From Rhodonellum psychrophilum GCM71 = DSM 17998 (GTDB lineage: Bacteria; Bacteroidota; Bacteroidia; Cytophagales; Cyclobacteriaceae), in assembly GCF_000381545.1 (NCBI RefSeq), contig NZ_KB906692.1:1-64000 (forward strand): a DNA stretch of 64,000 nucleotides, in the 5' to 3' direction. The notes under the pieces were generated by a model. That model had not been told where the DNA came from and searched no databases. It saw only the letters and a list, made by a program, of their open reading frames with translations. Shown here piece by piece: positions 1 through 8,209 of the stretch. A program made the translations under genes and the position numbers. How positions within the stretch are numbered: the first letter of the stretch is position 1; each line of letters opens with the position of its first letter.

Positions 1-102
1 TGGATCTTGCCCCACCGCAACAAAATGGCTTTTAGAGCCTACATCAATTCCAGCGGCAAAAGGATTGACAACAGCCATACTTTCAAACTTTTTCTGCTTC
101 AT
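1..102 (-). mobile_element. IS110-family transposase, N-terminal fragment cut by the window edge
   Basis: The minus strand from the ATG at 102 reads MKQKKFESMAVVNPFAAGID followed by VGSKSHFVAVGQDP, open to the window edge. The GIDVGSKSHF block is the first conserved segment of the IS110/IS116/IS902 transposase RuvC-like (DEDD) domain and holds its first catalytic Asp. Only 34 residues are visible, so whether the rest is intact cannot be judged. IS110 elements have no long terminal inverted repeats, so the element boundary upstream of the ATG cannot be fixed by eye. Its presence fits the repeat-rich, rearranged character of the following 17 kb. Confidence 0.85.
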
Positions 103-319
103 CTTATTTTTGGTTTTGATTAAAAGCAGCAAGAGAAATGTATATTTGATTTGATTATTCCATACGGGATCCATAACAAAACATGGTCACCAATTAACGT
201 TTCAAAAACCCTGACCTTAAAGATTGGGGTTGAACATTTCTACCAGAATTCGGGAAGGGATAAAATCACCATTCGATGCATAGGCTTTCATGCTGCAACC
301 AAAAGTTAGCGCATTAACG

Positions 320-357
320 TTACTTTTCCAATGTCTTAGAATTCGGGTTTAATCGAT
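320..357 (+). repeat. About 38-bp motif shared with 6426-6462
   Basis: This stretch upstream of lhgO shares TTACTTTT, then CTTAGAATTC, then GGTT and AAT at the same spacing with the segment at 6426-6462 upstream of the aldo/keto reductase gene. The two are close to 75% identical by eye. It could be a remnant of a dispersed element or a shared regulatory segment. The rest of 103-392 shows nothing recognisable. Confidence 0.4.
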
Positions 358-364
358 ACATCCT

Positions 365-372
365 TATATTTG
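365..372 (+). promoter_or_regulatory. Putative -7 promoter box of lhgO
   Basis: TATATTTG matches the Bacteroidota -7 consensus TAnnTTTG exactly and lies 20 bp before the lhgO ATG. No clear -33 TTG was found at the usual spacing, so this rests on the -7 box and its position. Confidence 0.5.
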
Positions 373-392
373 CCTTGGAATAAAAAATCAAT

Positions 393-1592
393 ATGATATA
401 CGACATCATCATCGTTGGGGGTGGAATAGTAGGACTGGCCACTGGTTTAAAAATCAAACAGCAAAAACCTGAATTGACGGTTGCTCTTTTGGAAAAGGAA
501 TCCGATGTAGCGATGCATCAGACCGGAAACAATAGTGGCGTGATCCATTCAGGATTGTATTACAAACCAGGTTCTCTCAAAGCGACCAATTGTATTGATG
601 GATACCATGAACTGATCCGGTTTTGCCAGGAAGAGAACATTCCGTTTGAATTGACGGGGAAAGTTGTTGTGGCCACCAACCAAGAACAAGTACCCTTGTT
701 AAATGGGCTTTTGGAAAGGGGATTGCAAAATGGACTGACAGGCATCCGCTCGATTTCCCTGGATGAGCTCAAGCACCTTGAGCCCTATTGCAGCGGTGTA
801 GCGGCCATTCATGTTCCCCAAACTGGAATCGTGGATTATAAAAAAGTAGCGATTGGGTACAGTGAGAAATTCAAATCCCTTGGAGGAGAGGTATTTTTAT
901 CCCACCGCGTGTTGAAAATCAAAACATTGAATGCCATTTCCTATGTTGAAACGTCAAAAGAGGAGTTTGCCGGAAAACTGGTTATTAATTGCGCGGGGCT
1001 TTATTCCGACAAGGTGGCACAAATGAACCAAACGGAAGAATCGGATGTCAAAATCATCCCTTTCAGAGGTGAATATTTTAAGCTAAAAAAAGAAAGGGAA
1101 TACCTGGTAAAAAACCTGATTTACCCTGTTCCAGATCCAAATTTTCCATTTTTGGGGGTACATTTTACCCGTATGATGAAAGGGGGCGTTGAGGCAGGTC
1201 CCAATGCGGTTTTGGCCTTTAAAAGAGAAGGATATAAACGCTCCGATGTCAATTTGAAGGAACTTGCCGAAACCTTGGCTTGGCCTGGATTCCAAAAAGT
1301 GGCCGCAAAATACTGGAAAACGGGAATGGGTGAAATTTACAGGTCCTTTTCAAAAGCAGCCTTCACCAAAGCACTACAAGAACTCATCCCGGATATTCAA
1401 GAATCGGATCTGGTAGAAGGAGGTGCGGGAGTCCGTGCGCAGGCCTGTGACCGAACCGGCGGACTTTTGGATGATTTCAGCATCAAAGAATCCGAGTTTG
1501 CCATCAATGTGCTGAATGCCCCCTCCCCTGCCGCAACGAGTTCTTTGGCTATCGGTGGCACAGTGAGTGCCTTGGCTTTGAAGCGGTTTTAA
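393..1592 (+). CDS. lhgO: L-2-hydroxyglutarate oxidase/dehydrogenase (LhgO)
   Basis: FAD-dependent enzyme that oxidises L-2-hydroxyglutarate to 2-oxoglutarate, passing electrons to quinone or oxygen. The protein is 399 residues, close to the family size of about 400-420. It opens with the Rossmann dinucleotide motif GGGIVGLATG (residues 9-18), followed by the LhgO-type block HQTGNNSGVIHSGLYY. The C-terminus carries GAGVRAQACDRTG and VLNAPSPAATSSLAIG, typical of the DAO-fold LhgO group. A -7 box lies 20 bp upstream. It stands alone, with no partner in an operon. Alternative annotations such as generic FAD oxidoreductase are less specific; the substrate is assigned from family resemblance only. 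Confidence 0.93.
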   Translation: MIYDIIIVGGGIVGLATGLKIKQQKPELTVALLEKESDVAMHQTGNNSGVIHSGLYYKPGSLKATNCIDGYHELIRFCQEENIPFELTGKVVVATNQEQVPLLNGLLERGLQNGLTGIRSISLDELKHLEPYCSGVAAIHVPQTGIVDYKKVAIGYSEKFKSLGGEVFLSHRVLKIKTLNAISYVETSKEEFAGKLVINCAGLYSDKVAQMNQTEESDVKIIPFRGEYFKLKKEREYLVKNLIYPVPDPNFPFLGVHFTRMMKGGVEAGPNAVLAFKREGYKRSDVNLKELAETLAWPGFQKVAAKYWKTGMGEIYRSFSKAAFTKALQELIPDIQESDLVEGGAGVRAQACDRTGGLLDDFSIKESEFAINVLNAPSPAATSSLAIGGTVSALALKRF

Positions 1593-1754
1593 AAGAAAAG
1601 GAAGAATTGACCAACACCTTATAATAAAAAAAGAGAAAATAAACCTTAAAAATCACTAAATGCGCACTAGGAGTTCATTTGAAAATTAAATCCATTTTAT
1701 TGTATCCTTCACACCATTTGTAAGTCTCCATATTGAATTAAAACTTATTTTGAT

Positions 1755-1868
1755 ATGGAAAAATGTATCTGCACAAACTGCGAATGCCAGCAATGCGAAT
1801 GTAAAAATTGCAAAGAAAATGACTGCCCTTGTGAAAAATGTACGTGTACGAAATGTGAGTGTTGTTAA
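1755..1868 (+). CDS. Metallothionein-like cysteine-rich miniprotein, 37 aa
   Basis: A 37-codon ORF with 14 cysteines (residues 4, 6, 9, 11, 14, 16, 19, 24, 26, 29, 31, 34, 36, 37). Cysteines form repeated CxC-xx-CxC units (CICTNCEC, CECKNC, CPCEKCTC, CKCECC-like end) separated by Glu, Lys, Asn and Thr, with no hydrophobic core and no aromatic residues. This is the composition of a metal-thiolate cluster protein. Read from sequence: the ORF and the Cys pattern. Inferred: binding of Zn, Cu, Cd or arsenite in the cytoplasm. It is not clearly one of the named bacterial families (SmtA/BmtA are larger and contain His). The TAA stop lies inside the end of the adjacent mobile-element-like repeat (from 1865), so the original C-terminus may have been longer. 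Confidence 0.72.
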   Translation: MEKCICTNCECQQCECKNCKENDCPCEKCTCTKCECC

Positions 1869-2038
1869 ACCAGAAATATGAATTGGGTTTCCAAATGGAA
1901 TCGAAACTGCAAGAAAATCAGATGATTGGGAGACTAATTCCTGAATCCAATAGGGTGAAGTCAAAAACAATCAACACCTAATTGATTACCCGTGAATTAC
2001 AATCTTGAATTGAGTTCGTAATGCATAAAACTTGTTAA
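1865..2038 (-). mobile_element. MITE-like element, copy A (reverse orientation)
   Basis: About 174 bp, the reverse complement of the element seen at 5125, 6226, 7834 and 45086. The ends are imperfect inverted repeats related to TTAAACCCGTAATATGCA (left end here TTAAACCAGAAATATG; right end reads TTAACAAGTTTTATGCATTA on the minus strand). The interior holds the family blocks TGAAGTCAAAAACAATCAAC and GCAAGAAAATCAGA. No coding capacity. The left end supplies the stop codon of the metallothionein-like ORF. Confidence 0.7.
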
Positions 2039-2040
2039 CC

Positions 2041-2070
2041 ACGCGGGTTGGCAACAATGCCAACCCGCGT
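2041..2070. other. Perfect 13-bp-stem hairpin just upstream of sigZ
   Basis: ACGCGGGTTGGCA, loop ACAA, TGCCAACCCGCGT: a perfect GC-rich stem directly after the MITE-like copy A and ending 15 bp before the sigZ ATG at 2086. There is no run of T after it (ATTTTC), so it is a weak candidate for an intrinsic terminator. In the 5' leader of sigZ it could limit translation. It differs sharply in composition from the AT-rich surroundings. Confidence 0.6.
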
Positions 2071-2085
2071 ATTTTCTGAAGAATT

Positions 2086-2615
2086 ATGAAAACTGAGAGA
2101 TTTTGGAAGGAATACCATCAATCCTTGTATTTTTTGGCCTGAAACGTGTTGGGGATTTAGAGGCCACAAGTGATATACTTCAAAATTCATTTCTCAAAGT
2201 GCACCTGCATCGCCATTCCCTCAAAAATACAAAACATGCTAAAGCTTGGGTTTATCAAATCGTGAGAAATGAAATTTCCGATTATTACAATAATATACAA
2301 CAACAAAAACAAATTTCCGGATTGGAATTTCATCCAGCCAACCAAAACCTATTTCAGGACTATTGCTGTTTCGATAGATTTATGAATGATCTTCCTTTAA
2401 TTTACAAAAGTCCAATCGAGATTGTCTATTTAATAGGTAAAAAGAAAAAAGAGGCCGCAGATATTTTGGGTATAGGTCTGTCAAATTTGAAAGCCAGAAT
2501 AAGAAGAGGTAAAGCTCTTCTAAAAATGAATTTTTTAAATTGTTGTAAGTTTAAAATAGATAAGAATGGATATCTGACCGGCGAAGCAAATTGCGGTGTC
2601 TGTGGAAAATTATAA
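2086..2615 (+). CDS. sigZ: SigZ-type ECF RNA polymerase sigma factor, frameshifted near the N-terminus
   Basis: Two frames join into one SigZ-like protein. From the ATG at 2086 one frame reads MKTERFWKEYHQSLYF and then hits TGA; the next frame continues FFGLKRVGDLEATSDILQNS to the stop at 2615. The switch is a -1 step at a run of six T (2130-2135) that reads T TTT TTG in the first frame, a heptamer of the slippery type. The region-2 block (DILQNSFLKVHLHRH, AWVYQIVRNEISDYY) and the sigma-4 helix-turn-helix (KKEAADILGIGLSNLKARIRRGKALL) are intact, as is a Cys-containing tail typical of SigZ. It may be programmed frameshifting, transcriptional slippage, a real inactivating mutation or a sequencing error. 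A Crp/Fnr regulator follows 32 bp later. Confidence 0.8.
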
Positions 2616-2647
2616 ATAAAGTTGGAGAATAGTGATAAATTTCAGCA

Positions 2648-3256
2648 ATGAACAAAAACTCAAAAACAACTTCCTGTCAACCCTTGCTCGACTATTTTGT
2701 AAATCTGATTCCATTGAACCAGAAAGAAAAAGACATGTTCATGACAAAATTCCATCCGCATTTGTTTTTAAAAAAACAATTCGTTTTGCAACATGGTGGG
2801 GTTTGTGAATATTTTGATTTTGTAGTGCAGGGATGCCTCAGGCTTTATAAACTGGATGATAAAGGAGTTTATCATATCCTTCAATTTGCCACTGAGAATT
2901 CCTGGATCCTGGATTTGACCAGTTTTCACAAAATAATTCCGGCGGTTTTGAATATTGATGCCTTGGAGGATACTGTAGTATTGCGGATCACCCACCATGA
3001 TCTTTTGGACCTATATGACAAAGCCCCAAAATTTGACAAGATATTCAGGGTGCTCTTGGAAAACCATTTCATGCAACAACAAGAGCGGATCGGACAATTG
3101 TTCAGTTCTACTGCCGAAGAGCGGTATGAATTATTTCTAAAAACCTATCCCCATCTTCTCAACAGAATTCCCCAAGTGCAGATCGCTTCTTATCTTGGGA
3201 TTACTCCCGAATTTTTGAGCAGGATTAGAAGCCGTATGGCAAAGGGTGAGCGTTAA
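2648..3256 (+). CDS. Crp/Fnr-family transcriptional regulator
   Basis: A 202-residue protein with an N-terminal cyclic-nucleotide-binding-like beta-barrel (about residues 25-120; FVVQGCLRLYKLDDKGVYHI) and a C-terminal winged helix (about 145-200; ERYELFLKTYPHLLNRIPQ then IASYLGITPEFLSRIRSRM). The recognition helix region ITPEFLSRIR is characteristic of the Bacteroidota Crp/Fnr subgroup. There is no Cys cluster of the FNR type, so oxygen sensing by an Fe-S cluster is unlikely; the ligand is unknown. It follows sigZ in the same direction with a 32-bp gap, so the two may be co-transcribed; the DinB-like gene downstream has its own promoter. Confidence 0.88.
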   Translation: MNKNSKTTSCQPLLDYFVNLIPLNQKEKDMFMTKFHPHLFLKKQFVLQHGGVCEYFDFVVQGCLRLYKLDDKGVYHILQFATENSWILDLTSFHKIIPAVLNIDALEDTVVLRITHHDLLDLYDKAPKFDKIFRVLLENHFMQQQERIGQLFSSTAEERYELFLKTYPHLLNRIPQVQIASYLGITPEFLSRIRSRMAKGER

Positions 3257-3294
3257 TCTTAATACAGATCAATATTTTTTCTTAAACTAGGTCA

Positions 3295-3326
3295 TTGGAC
3301 TGCAGCGGTTACTTGATGTAGCTTTG
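3295..3326 (+). promoter_or_regulatory. Putative promoter of the DinB-like gene
   Basis: TTG at 3295-3297, a 21-bp spacer and TAGCTTTG at 3319-3326 match the Bacteroidota pattern TTG-N(17-23)-TAnnTTTG. The -7 box lies 22 bp before the ATG at 3349. Confidence 0.6.
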
Positions 3327-3348
3327 CATAAATTAAAAGTCCAACACC

Positions 3349-3879
3349 ATGAATACCAAAAAAACACTCCTAAGCATTGCCCTTTTTATTGGGGCTGTGC
3401 TGTTTTCTTTTGCCCAAAAGTCAGTGGATGAATCAATCCAAGATTGGGAAAGAGCCAAAAACTATACCAAAGAATACTTGGACGCCATGCCTGAATCAGG
3501 CTATTCTCTAAAACCCACACCTGAAATCAGGTCATTCGCAGAAGTAATGCTGCATTTGACAGATGCGAATTATGGGTTTACAGCCGGAGCCTTGAGTATA
3601 GAAAGCCCGGTGGCATTTGGGAAATCAGATAAAACTGAGGACATCTCAAAAGAAAATGTCACCAAATTGGTTCTGGCAGGATATGACTTTGTTATCGCAA
3701 ATCTAAAGAAAGTGACTGTTGACCAATTAAATGAAAAGACCACATTGTTTGGGAGCTTTGAAATGCCAAAAAGAACGGCTTTCGACAAACTATTTGAACA
3801 CCAAACCCACCATAGGGGTCAGACCACTCTCTATTTGAGATTGGCTGGAGTTGTTCCTCCAAATGAAAAATTATTCTAA
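3349..3879 (+). CDS. Secreted DinB-superfamily protein
   Basis: A 176-residue protein with a cleavable signal peptide (MNTKKTLLSIALFIGAVLFSFA) followed by a DinB/YfiT-like four-helix bundle. The usual metal-binding His residues can be placed in MLHLTDANYGF (first helix pair) and EHQTHHRGQTTLYLRLAG (C-terminal helix), the latter being the hallmark of DUF664/DinB_2 proteins. Members are thought to act as metal-dependent thiol- or bacillithiol-linked transferases, but most have no known substrate. Export to the periplasm is a feature seen in Bacteroidota members. It has its own promoter and stands 52 bp before the next secreted protein gene. Confidence 0.87.
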   Translation: MNTKKTLLSIALFIGAVLFSFAQKSVDESIQDWERAKNYTKEYLDAMPESGYSLKPTPEIRSFAEVMLHLTDANYGFTAGALSIESPVAFGKSDKTEDISKENVTKLVLAGYDFVIANLKKVTVDQLNEKTTLFGSFEMPKRTAFDKLFEHQTHHRGQTTLYLRLAGVVPPNEKLF

Positions 3880-3931
3880 AAACCGCGATAAAACAATCCC
3901 TAAATTGGGGAATACTCAAAATTGACCTAAC

Positions 3932-5011
3932 ATGAAAAAGTTACTTGCAATACTTAGTTTGATTTTCTTTTCCCAATTCCCATCAATGGGACAAATTGAA
4001 AAAGGAAGCCTCTATATCAATCCTCAATCCGGGAGAGACGACAATTCCGGTGAAAAAGGAAGTCCACTTCAGTCTTTATATGAAGCTGGCCGTCGTATCA
4101 ATGTTGCCAAAGGGAATGGAGCAATGACAATTTTCCTTTCTGAGGGAATTTATGCACTTGACACCACTGTTCGGTTTCAACCTGAAAACTGGAAATTCAC
4201 CAAGGATGCCCGGTTGACCATTCGGGCTGAGATCCTACCGGATGATCCTAATTGGGATCATGGAAAAATGCCCGTTTTTATTTCAACCATGGCTTTTAAC
4301 AATATTCCAGACGACAAATTGGGAGGCGCCTCCAATGGGATACAAATAGAGACCAGCCATGTAACGATACAGGGTTTGAGGATGTTGGGTTCACCGGTCC
4401 ATGAGCGGCCCGAAGAAGGCATGGTGATCAGAAACTATCCCATTATCCGGGAAGGGAGAGATTTGGATGACCTTCGGGTGACGCAATGCTTGTTTTTGGG
4501 AGATATTCATGCGGCACCAAATCACCTTCCTGTTTTGGCGAGTGGACAAGGAGTGGTTGTTGATCATTGTGTCTTTTATGGAGTAAAGGATGCTGTGGTT
4601 TTTTGGCATTCCGATCGACCTTCTGAACGCTCCGAAATGCACCACAATCTGATCGTCAATATTTATGGCGCAGCAGTTTGGTCTTGGTCATTGGCGGAGG
4701 ATTTCAAATATTATAACAATGTAGTGACCCAAGCAGAGGCGTTCTGGATATTGAATAAAGATGAGAAAAGCAGCTTCAACTTAGAAAACTCCCTTGTAGT
4801 GGGATATAATCATTTGGTCAACAATGGAGGAGGTCCCGCTAATTTGGGGGAAACTTCAGATCCTACCAAACTGAAATCAGGCAAGAACGTAATTTTTCAG
4901 AGAGAAGGGAGTCTGGAGATTGTCAAGGATCCAACAAGTAAATACTACCTTCATTTAAAGCCGGGATCGTTGGGCAGCGAACTTGGAGCGGGATTGTTTT
5001 ATAAAAAATGA
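3932..5011 (+). CDS. Secreted right-handed parallel beta-helix protein
   Basis: A 359-residue exported protein (signal peptide MKKLLAILSLIFFSQFPSMG). After it comes GSLYINPQSGRDDNSGEKGSPLQSLYEA, the usual start of pectate-lyase-like, DUF1565-type beta-helix proteins. The centre has the stacked short strands expected of a beta-helix (VVDHCVFYGVKDAVVFW, MHHNLIVNIYGAAVW, YYNNVVTQAEAFWILN). No confident catalytic set can be named, so polysaccharide lyase activity is possible but not shown. A decayed second copy of its C-terminal third lies at 9470-9640. No sus-type transporter genes are nearby. Confidence 0.75.
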   Translation: MKKLLAILSLIFFSQFPSMGQIEKGSLYINPQSGRDDNSGEKGSPLQSLYEAGRRINVAKGNGAMTIFLSEGIYALDTTVRFQPENWKFTKDARLTIRAEILPDDPNWDHGKMPVFISTMAFNNIPDDKLGGASNGIQIETSHVTIQGLRMLGSPVHERPEEGMVIRNYPIIREGRDLDDLRVTQCLFLGDIHAAPNHLPVLASGQGVVVDHCVFYGVKDAVVFWHSDRPSERSEMHHNLIVNIYGAAVWSWSLAEDFKYYNNVVTQAEAFWILNKDEKSSFNLENSLVVGYNHLVNNGGGPANLGETSDPTKLKSGKNVIFQREGSLEIVKDPTSKYYLHLKPGSLGSELGAGLFYKK

Positions 5012-5124
5012 TGAATTGCCCTCGGAAAATTATTGTTAGGTTCAAATCCCATGTATTCATTCAGGTCCAATTATTCATCTCCACTATTGGAAAACAGTAT
5101 CTAAGGACGATTTTGGCTTTAGAA

Positions 5125-5297
5125 TGAACCCTTATTATGCATTACGAACCCAATGCAATAGTATAATTCACTGATAATCATTAGGTGTTGACTGTTTTTA
5201 ACTTCACCCTATTGGTGCCGGGAATTATTCTCCCAAGAGCCTGATTTTCATGCAGTTTCGACCCCATTTGGAAACCTTTTGCATATTTCGGCTTGAA
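5125..5297 (+). mobile_element. MITE-like element, copy B
   Basis: About 173 bp filling most of the 326-bp gap before the hydrolase gene. It starts GAACCCTTATTATGCATTAC and ends GCATATTTCGGCTTGAA; both ends are degenerate forms of the family terminal repeat. Interior blocks TTAACTTCACCCTATTGGTG and CTGATTTTCATGCAGTTTCG align with the other copies. The remaining bases of the gap (5012-5124, 5298-5337) show nothing else. Confidence 0.7.
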
Positions 5298-5337
5298 ATA
5301 GGGTTGGAATTGAAATTCAAGAAATTAATTATTTAGA

Positions 5338-6216
5338 ATGAAACATCTTCTGTTTTCCCTTGGGCTCCTGATCAGCTTCAGCAGTTTTGGCCAAACGCCA
5401 ATAGCAAAACCAATGCGGCATTTTATGCAGCAGAATCCATCTTCAGCAGGAGCCATATCATATGGTAACAACCCCTCAGCAGGAAGGTATGTCAATGTTG
5501 GGGATGCCCAGATTTACTATGAGGTTTATGGAACAGGAGATCCAATCCTGATCCTGCATGGGGGACTATTGGGTTCTACTTTCGAAATGCATCAGTTCAT
5601 CGACAGCCTTTCCCAAAGTTTCCAGGTGATCGCTATTTCAACCCGAGGTCATGGAAAATCTGAGCTTGGAACCCAACCATTGAGCGTGGAACAAAAAGCA
5701 GGAGATATTATGGCTGTTGTAAATGCTGTGACCGATGAGTGCGTAAGCATCATTGGTTTCAGTGATGGCGGTTTTGGTGGATATATGTTTGCGAGCCTAT
5801 ATCCTGAGCGGGTGAAGAAACTGATTGTCATCGGAGCAGGTGAGCAAACCCCCAAATTAAGAAAAATGGAATTTAATGCTGTTGAATTGTTTCAAAATGA
5901 TCCCGCCTACATGGAGCAACAATTGGCTTTGATGCCTGAACCAAACCGATTGATGGAATTGGGGAATCAAATTGCGGATTTTTACAATTCTACTTCGATA
6001 AGTAAAGACATGTTGGAGAAAATTCAGTGTCCGGTCTTGGTTATGGCAGGTGAAAAAGATCGGAATGCATCCATGGAAACTGTCATCAATGCCTATCGAA
6101 TGATCCCAAACAGTCAGCTTAGTATCATTCCTAATGGATCGCATGGCGTGTTTTTAGAAAATTTCCCTGCGGTATGGTACAGTTTGGTTCCTTTTCTCAA
6201 AACAAAAGGTGAATGA
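5338..6216 (+). CDS. Secreted alpha/beta-fold hydrolase
   Basis: A 292-residue protein with a signal peptide (MKHLLFSLGLLISFSSFGQ) and a complete alpha/beta-hydrolase core. ILHGGLLGS forms the oxyanion region, GFSDGGFGGYMFA carries the nucleophile elbow G-x-S-x-G with Ser in GFSDG, GEKDRNAS the acid and NGSHGVFLE the catalytic His. It belongs to the broad Abhydrolase_1 group (esterases, C-C hydrolases, haloperoxidase-like), with no residue that fixes the substrate. The gene is isolated and bracketed by MITE-like copies B and C, so it is probably transcribed alone. Confidence 0.88.
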   Translation: MKHLLFSLGLLISFSSFGQTPIAKPMRHFMQQNPSSAGAISYGNNPSAGRYVNVGDAQIYYEVYGTGDPILILHGGLLGSTFEMHQFIDSLSQSFQVIAISTRGHGKSELGTQPLSVEQKAGDIMAVVNAVTDECVSIIGFSDGGFGGYMFASLYPERVKKLIVIGAGEQTPKLRKMEFNAVELFQNDPAYMEQQLALMPEPNRLMELGNQIADFYNSTSISKDMLEKIQCPVLVMAGEKDRNASMETVINAYRMIPNSQLSIIPNGSHGVFLENFPAVWYSLVPFLKTKGE

Positions 6217-6225
6217 AACACATGA

Positions 6226-6400
6226 TTTAACCCGTTTTATGCATCACGAACTCAATTCAACAGTAAAATTAACTGATGTTCAATTAGCTGTTGATTGTTT
6301 TGACTTCACCCTTTTGGTGTCAGGAATTAGTCTCACATATAGTCTGATTTTCTTGCAGTTTGGATCCCATTTGGAAAATCATATGCAAATTTCCATATAA
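6226..6400 (+). mobile_element. MITE-like element, copy C
   Basis: About 175 bp directly after the hydrolase stop. It starts TTTAACCCGTTTTATGCATC, matching copy E closely; its right end (GCAAATTTCCATATAA) is decayed. The interior carries GACTTCACCCTTTTGGTG and CTGATTTTCTTGCAGTTT. A 63-codon open frame across it is composition noise. The second half of the 350-bp intergene holds the shared motif at 6426-6462 and the operator/promoter at 6482-6545. Confidence 0.7.
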
Positions 6401-6425
6401 CTTTCTTTAAGTCAACCCCTTTACA

Positions 6426-6462
6426 TTACTTTTTCGGTCTCTTAGAATTCAGGTTAAATTCA
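6426..6462 (+). repeat. Second copy of the motif at 320-357
   Basis: It shares TTACTTTT, CTTAGAATTC and GGTT-AAT blocks with the segment upstream of lhgO, at the same spacing. It lies between MITE-like copy C and the AraC-type operator. Confidence 0.4.
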
Positions 6463-6481
6463 ATTTTGAAAAAAAAACTTG

Positions 6482-6545
6482 TTTGATTTTCGTAATTCAT
6501 TATTTGCTTGCCGTTATTGGTTCTAATCGCATAACCTTAAATTTG
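6482..6545 (+). promoter_or_regulatory. Tandem AraC-type operator with promoter, copy 1 (aldo/keto reductase)
   Basis: Two direct half-sites start exactly 21 bp apart: TTTGATTTTCGTAATTC at 6482 and TTTGCTTGCCGTTATTG at 6503 (11 of 17 positions identical). The second half-site contains TTG (6517-6519), which is 18 bp before a perfect -7 box TAAATTTG at 6538-6545, so a bound regulator would touch the -33 region. The same arrangement is found at 11757 and 14819. The two-turn spacing of direct repeats is typical of AraC-family sites. Confidence 0.65.
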
Positions 6546-6567
6546 GGATGCTAAAATAACTTACATC

Positions 6568-7716
<1,149 letters not shown>

Positions 7717-7833
7717 TTTTTCGGCAAGGTATTCTTATGTGAAAATTTCTGTTGGCTTGTCAAATGTTTGATCATTTTGGGCCAAGAAGATTTTCTGAGG
7801 ATATAGGCAAACCAAGGTATGAGCACTTGGTCA

Positions 7834-8009
7834 TTTAACCCGTGTTTTGCATTACGAACCCAATTCAAGATTGTAATTGATTGATAATCAATTAGATGTT
7901 GATCATTTTAACTTCACATTATTGGTGTCAGAAATTAATCTCCTAATAGTCTGATTTTCTTGTAGTTGAACCCTTTTTTTTTTAAACTAAATGCATACTA
8001 CGGGTTTAA
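7834..8009 (+). mobile_element. MITE-like element, copy D (best-preserved ends)
   Basis: 176 bp with clear terminal inverted repeats: left TTTAACCCGTGTTTTGCATT, right end reading TTAAACCCGTAGTATGCATT on the minus strand. The interior blocks (TAACTTCACATTATTGGTG, TCTGATTTTCTTGTAGTT) match the family. It occupies the 3' side of the aldo/keto reductase gene. The following 8010-8161 stretch shows no gene or repeat. Confidence 0.75.
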
Positions 8010-8161
8010 AGGTTCGATCCATTCAGGATGGATTTTTCTGCAAAGTGTAGCTAGAGAAATGCGGCGGAAAATTGGATCAGGTCATGATTCGCAAACTGAA
8101 AATCTGGAATCAAGGAACTTGGTTTTCGATCAATAATTGCATATTAAAGCGCTCATTTATA

Positions 8162-8201
8162 TTGATTGTATTGCTTATATTTATATAAGCAATACAATCA
8201 A
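8162..8201. promoter_or_regulatory. Perfect 40-bp palindrome 8 bp before the PAS gene
   Basis: Left arm TTGATTGTATTGCTTATAT (8162-8180), 2-bp centre TT, right arm ATATAAGCAATACAATCAA (8183-8201): all 19 pairs match. It ends 8 bp before the ATG at 8210. On DNA it could be a dimeric-regulator operator; in RNA it would form a long hairpin covering the ribosome-binding region. There is no T run and it precedes an ORF, so it is not a terminator for anything upstream. Confidence 0.75.
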
Positions 8202-8209
8202 CTCCCAAA

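Noticed and set aside
6209-6400. 63-codon ORF after the alpha/beta hydrolase
   Set aside because: Lies almost entirely in MITE-like copy C; the other copies do not keep this frame.
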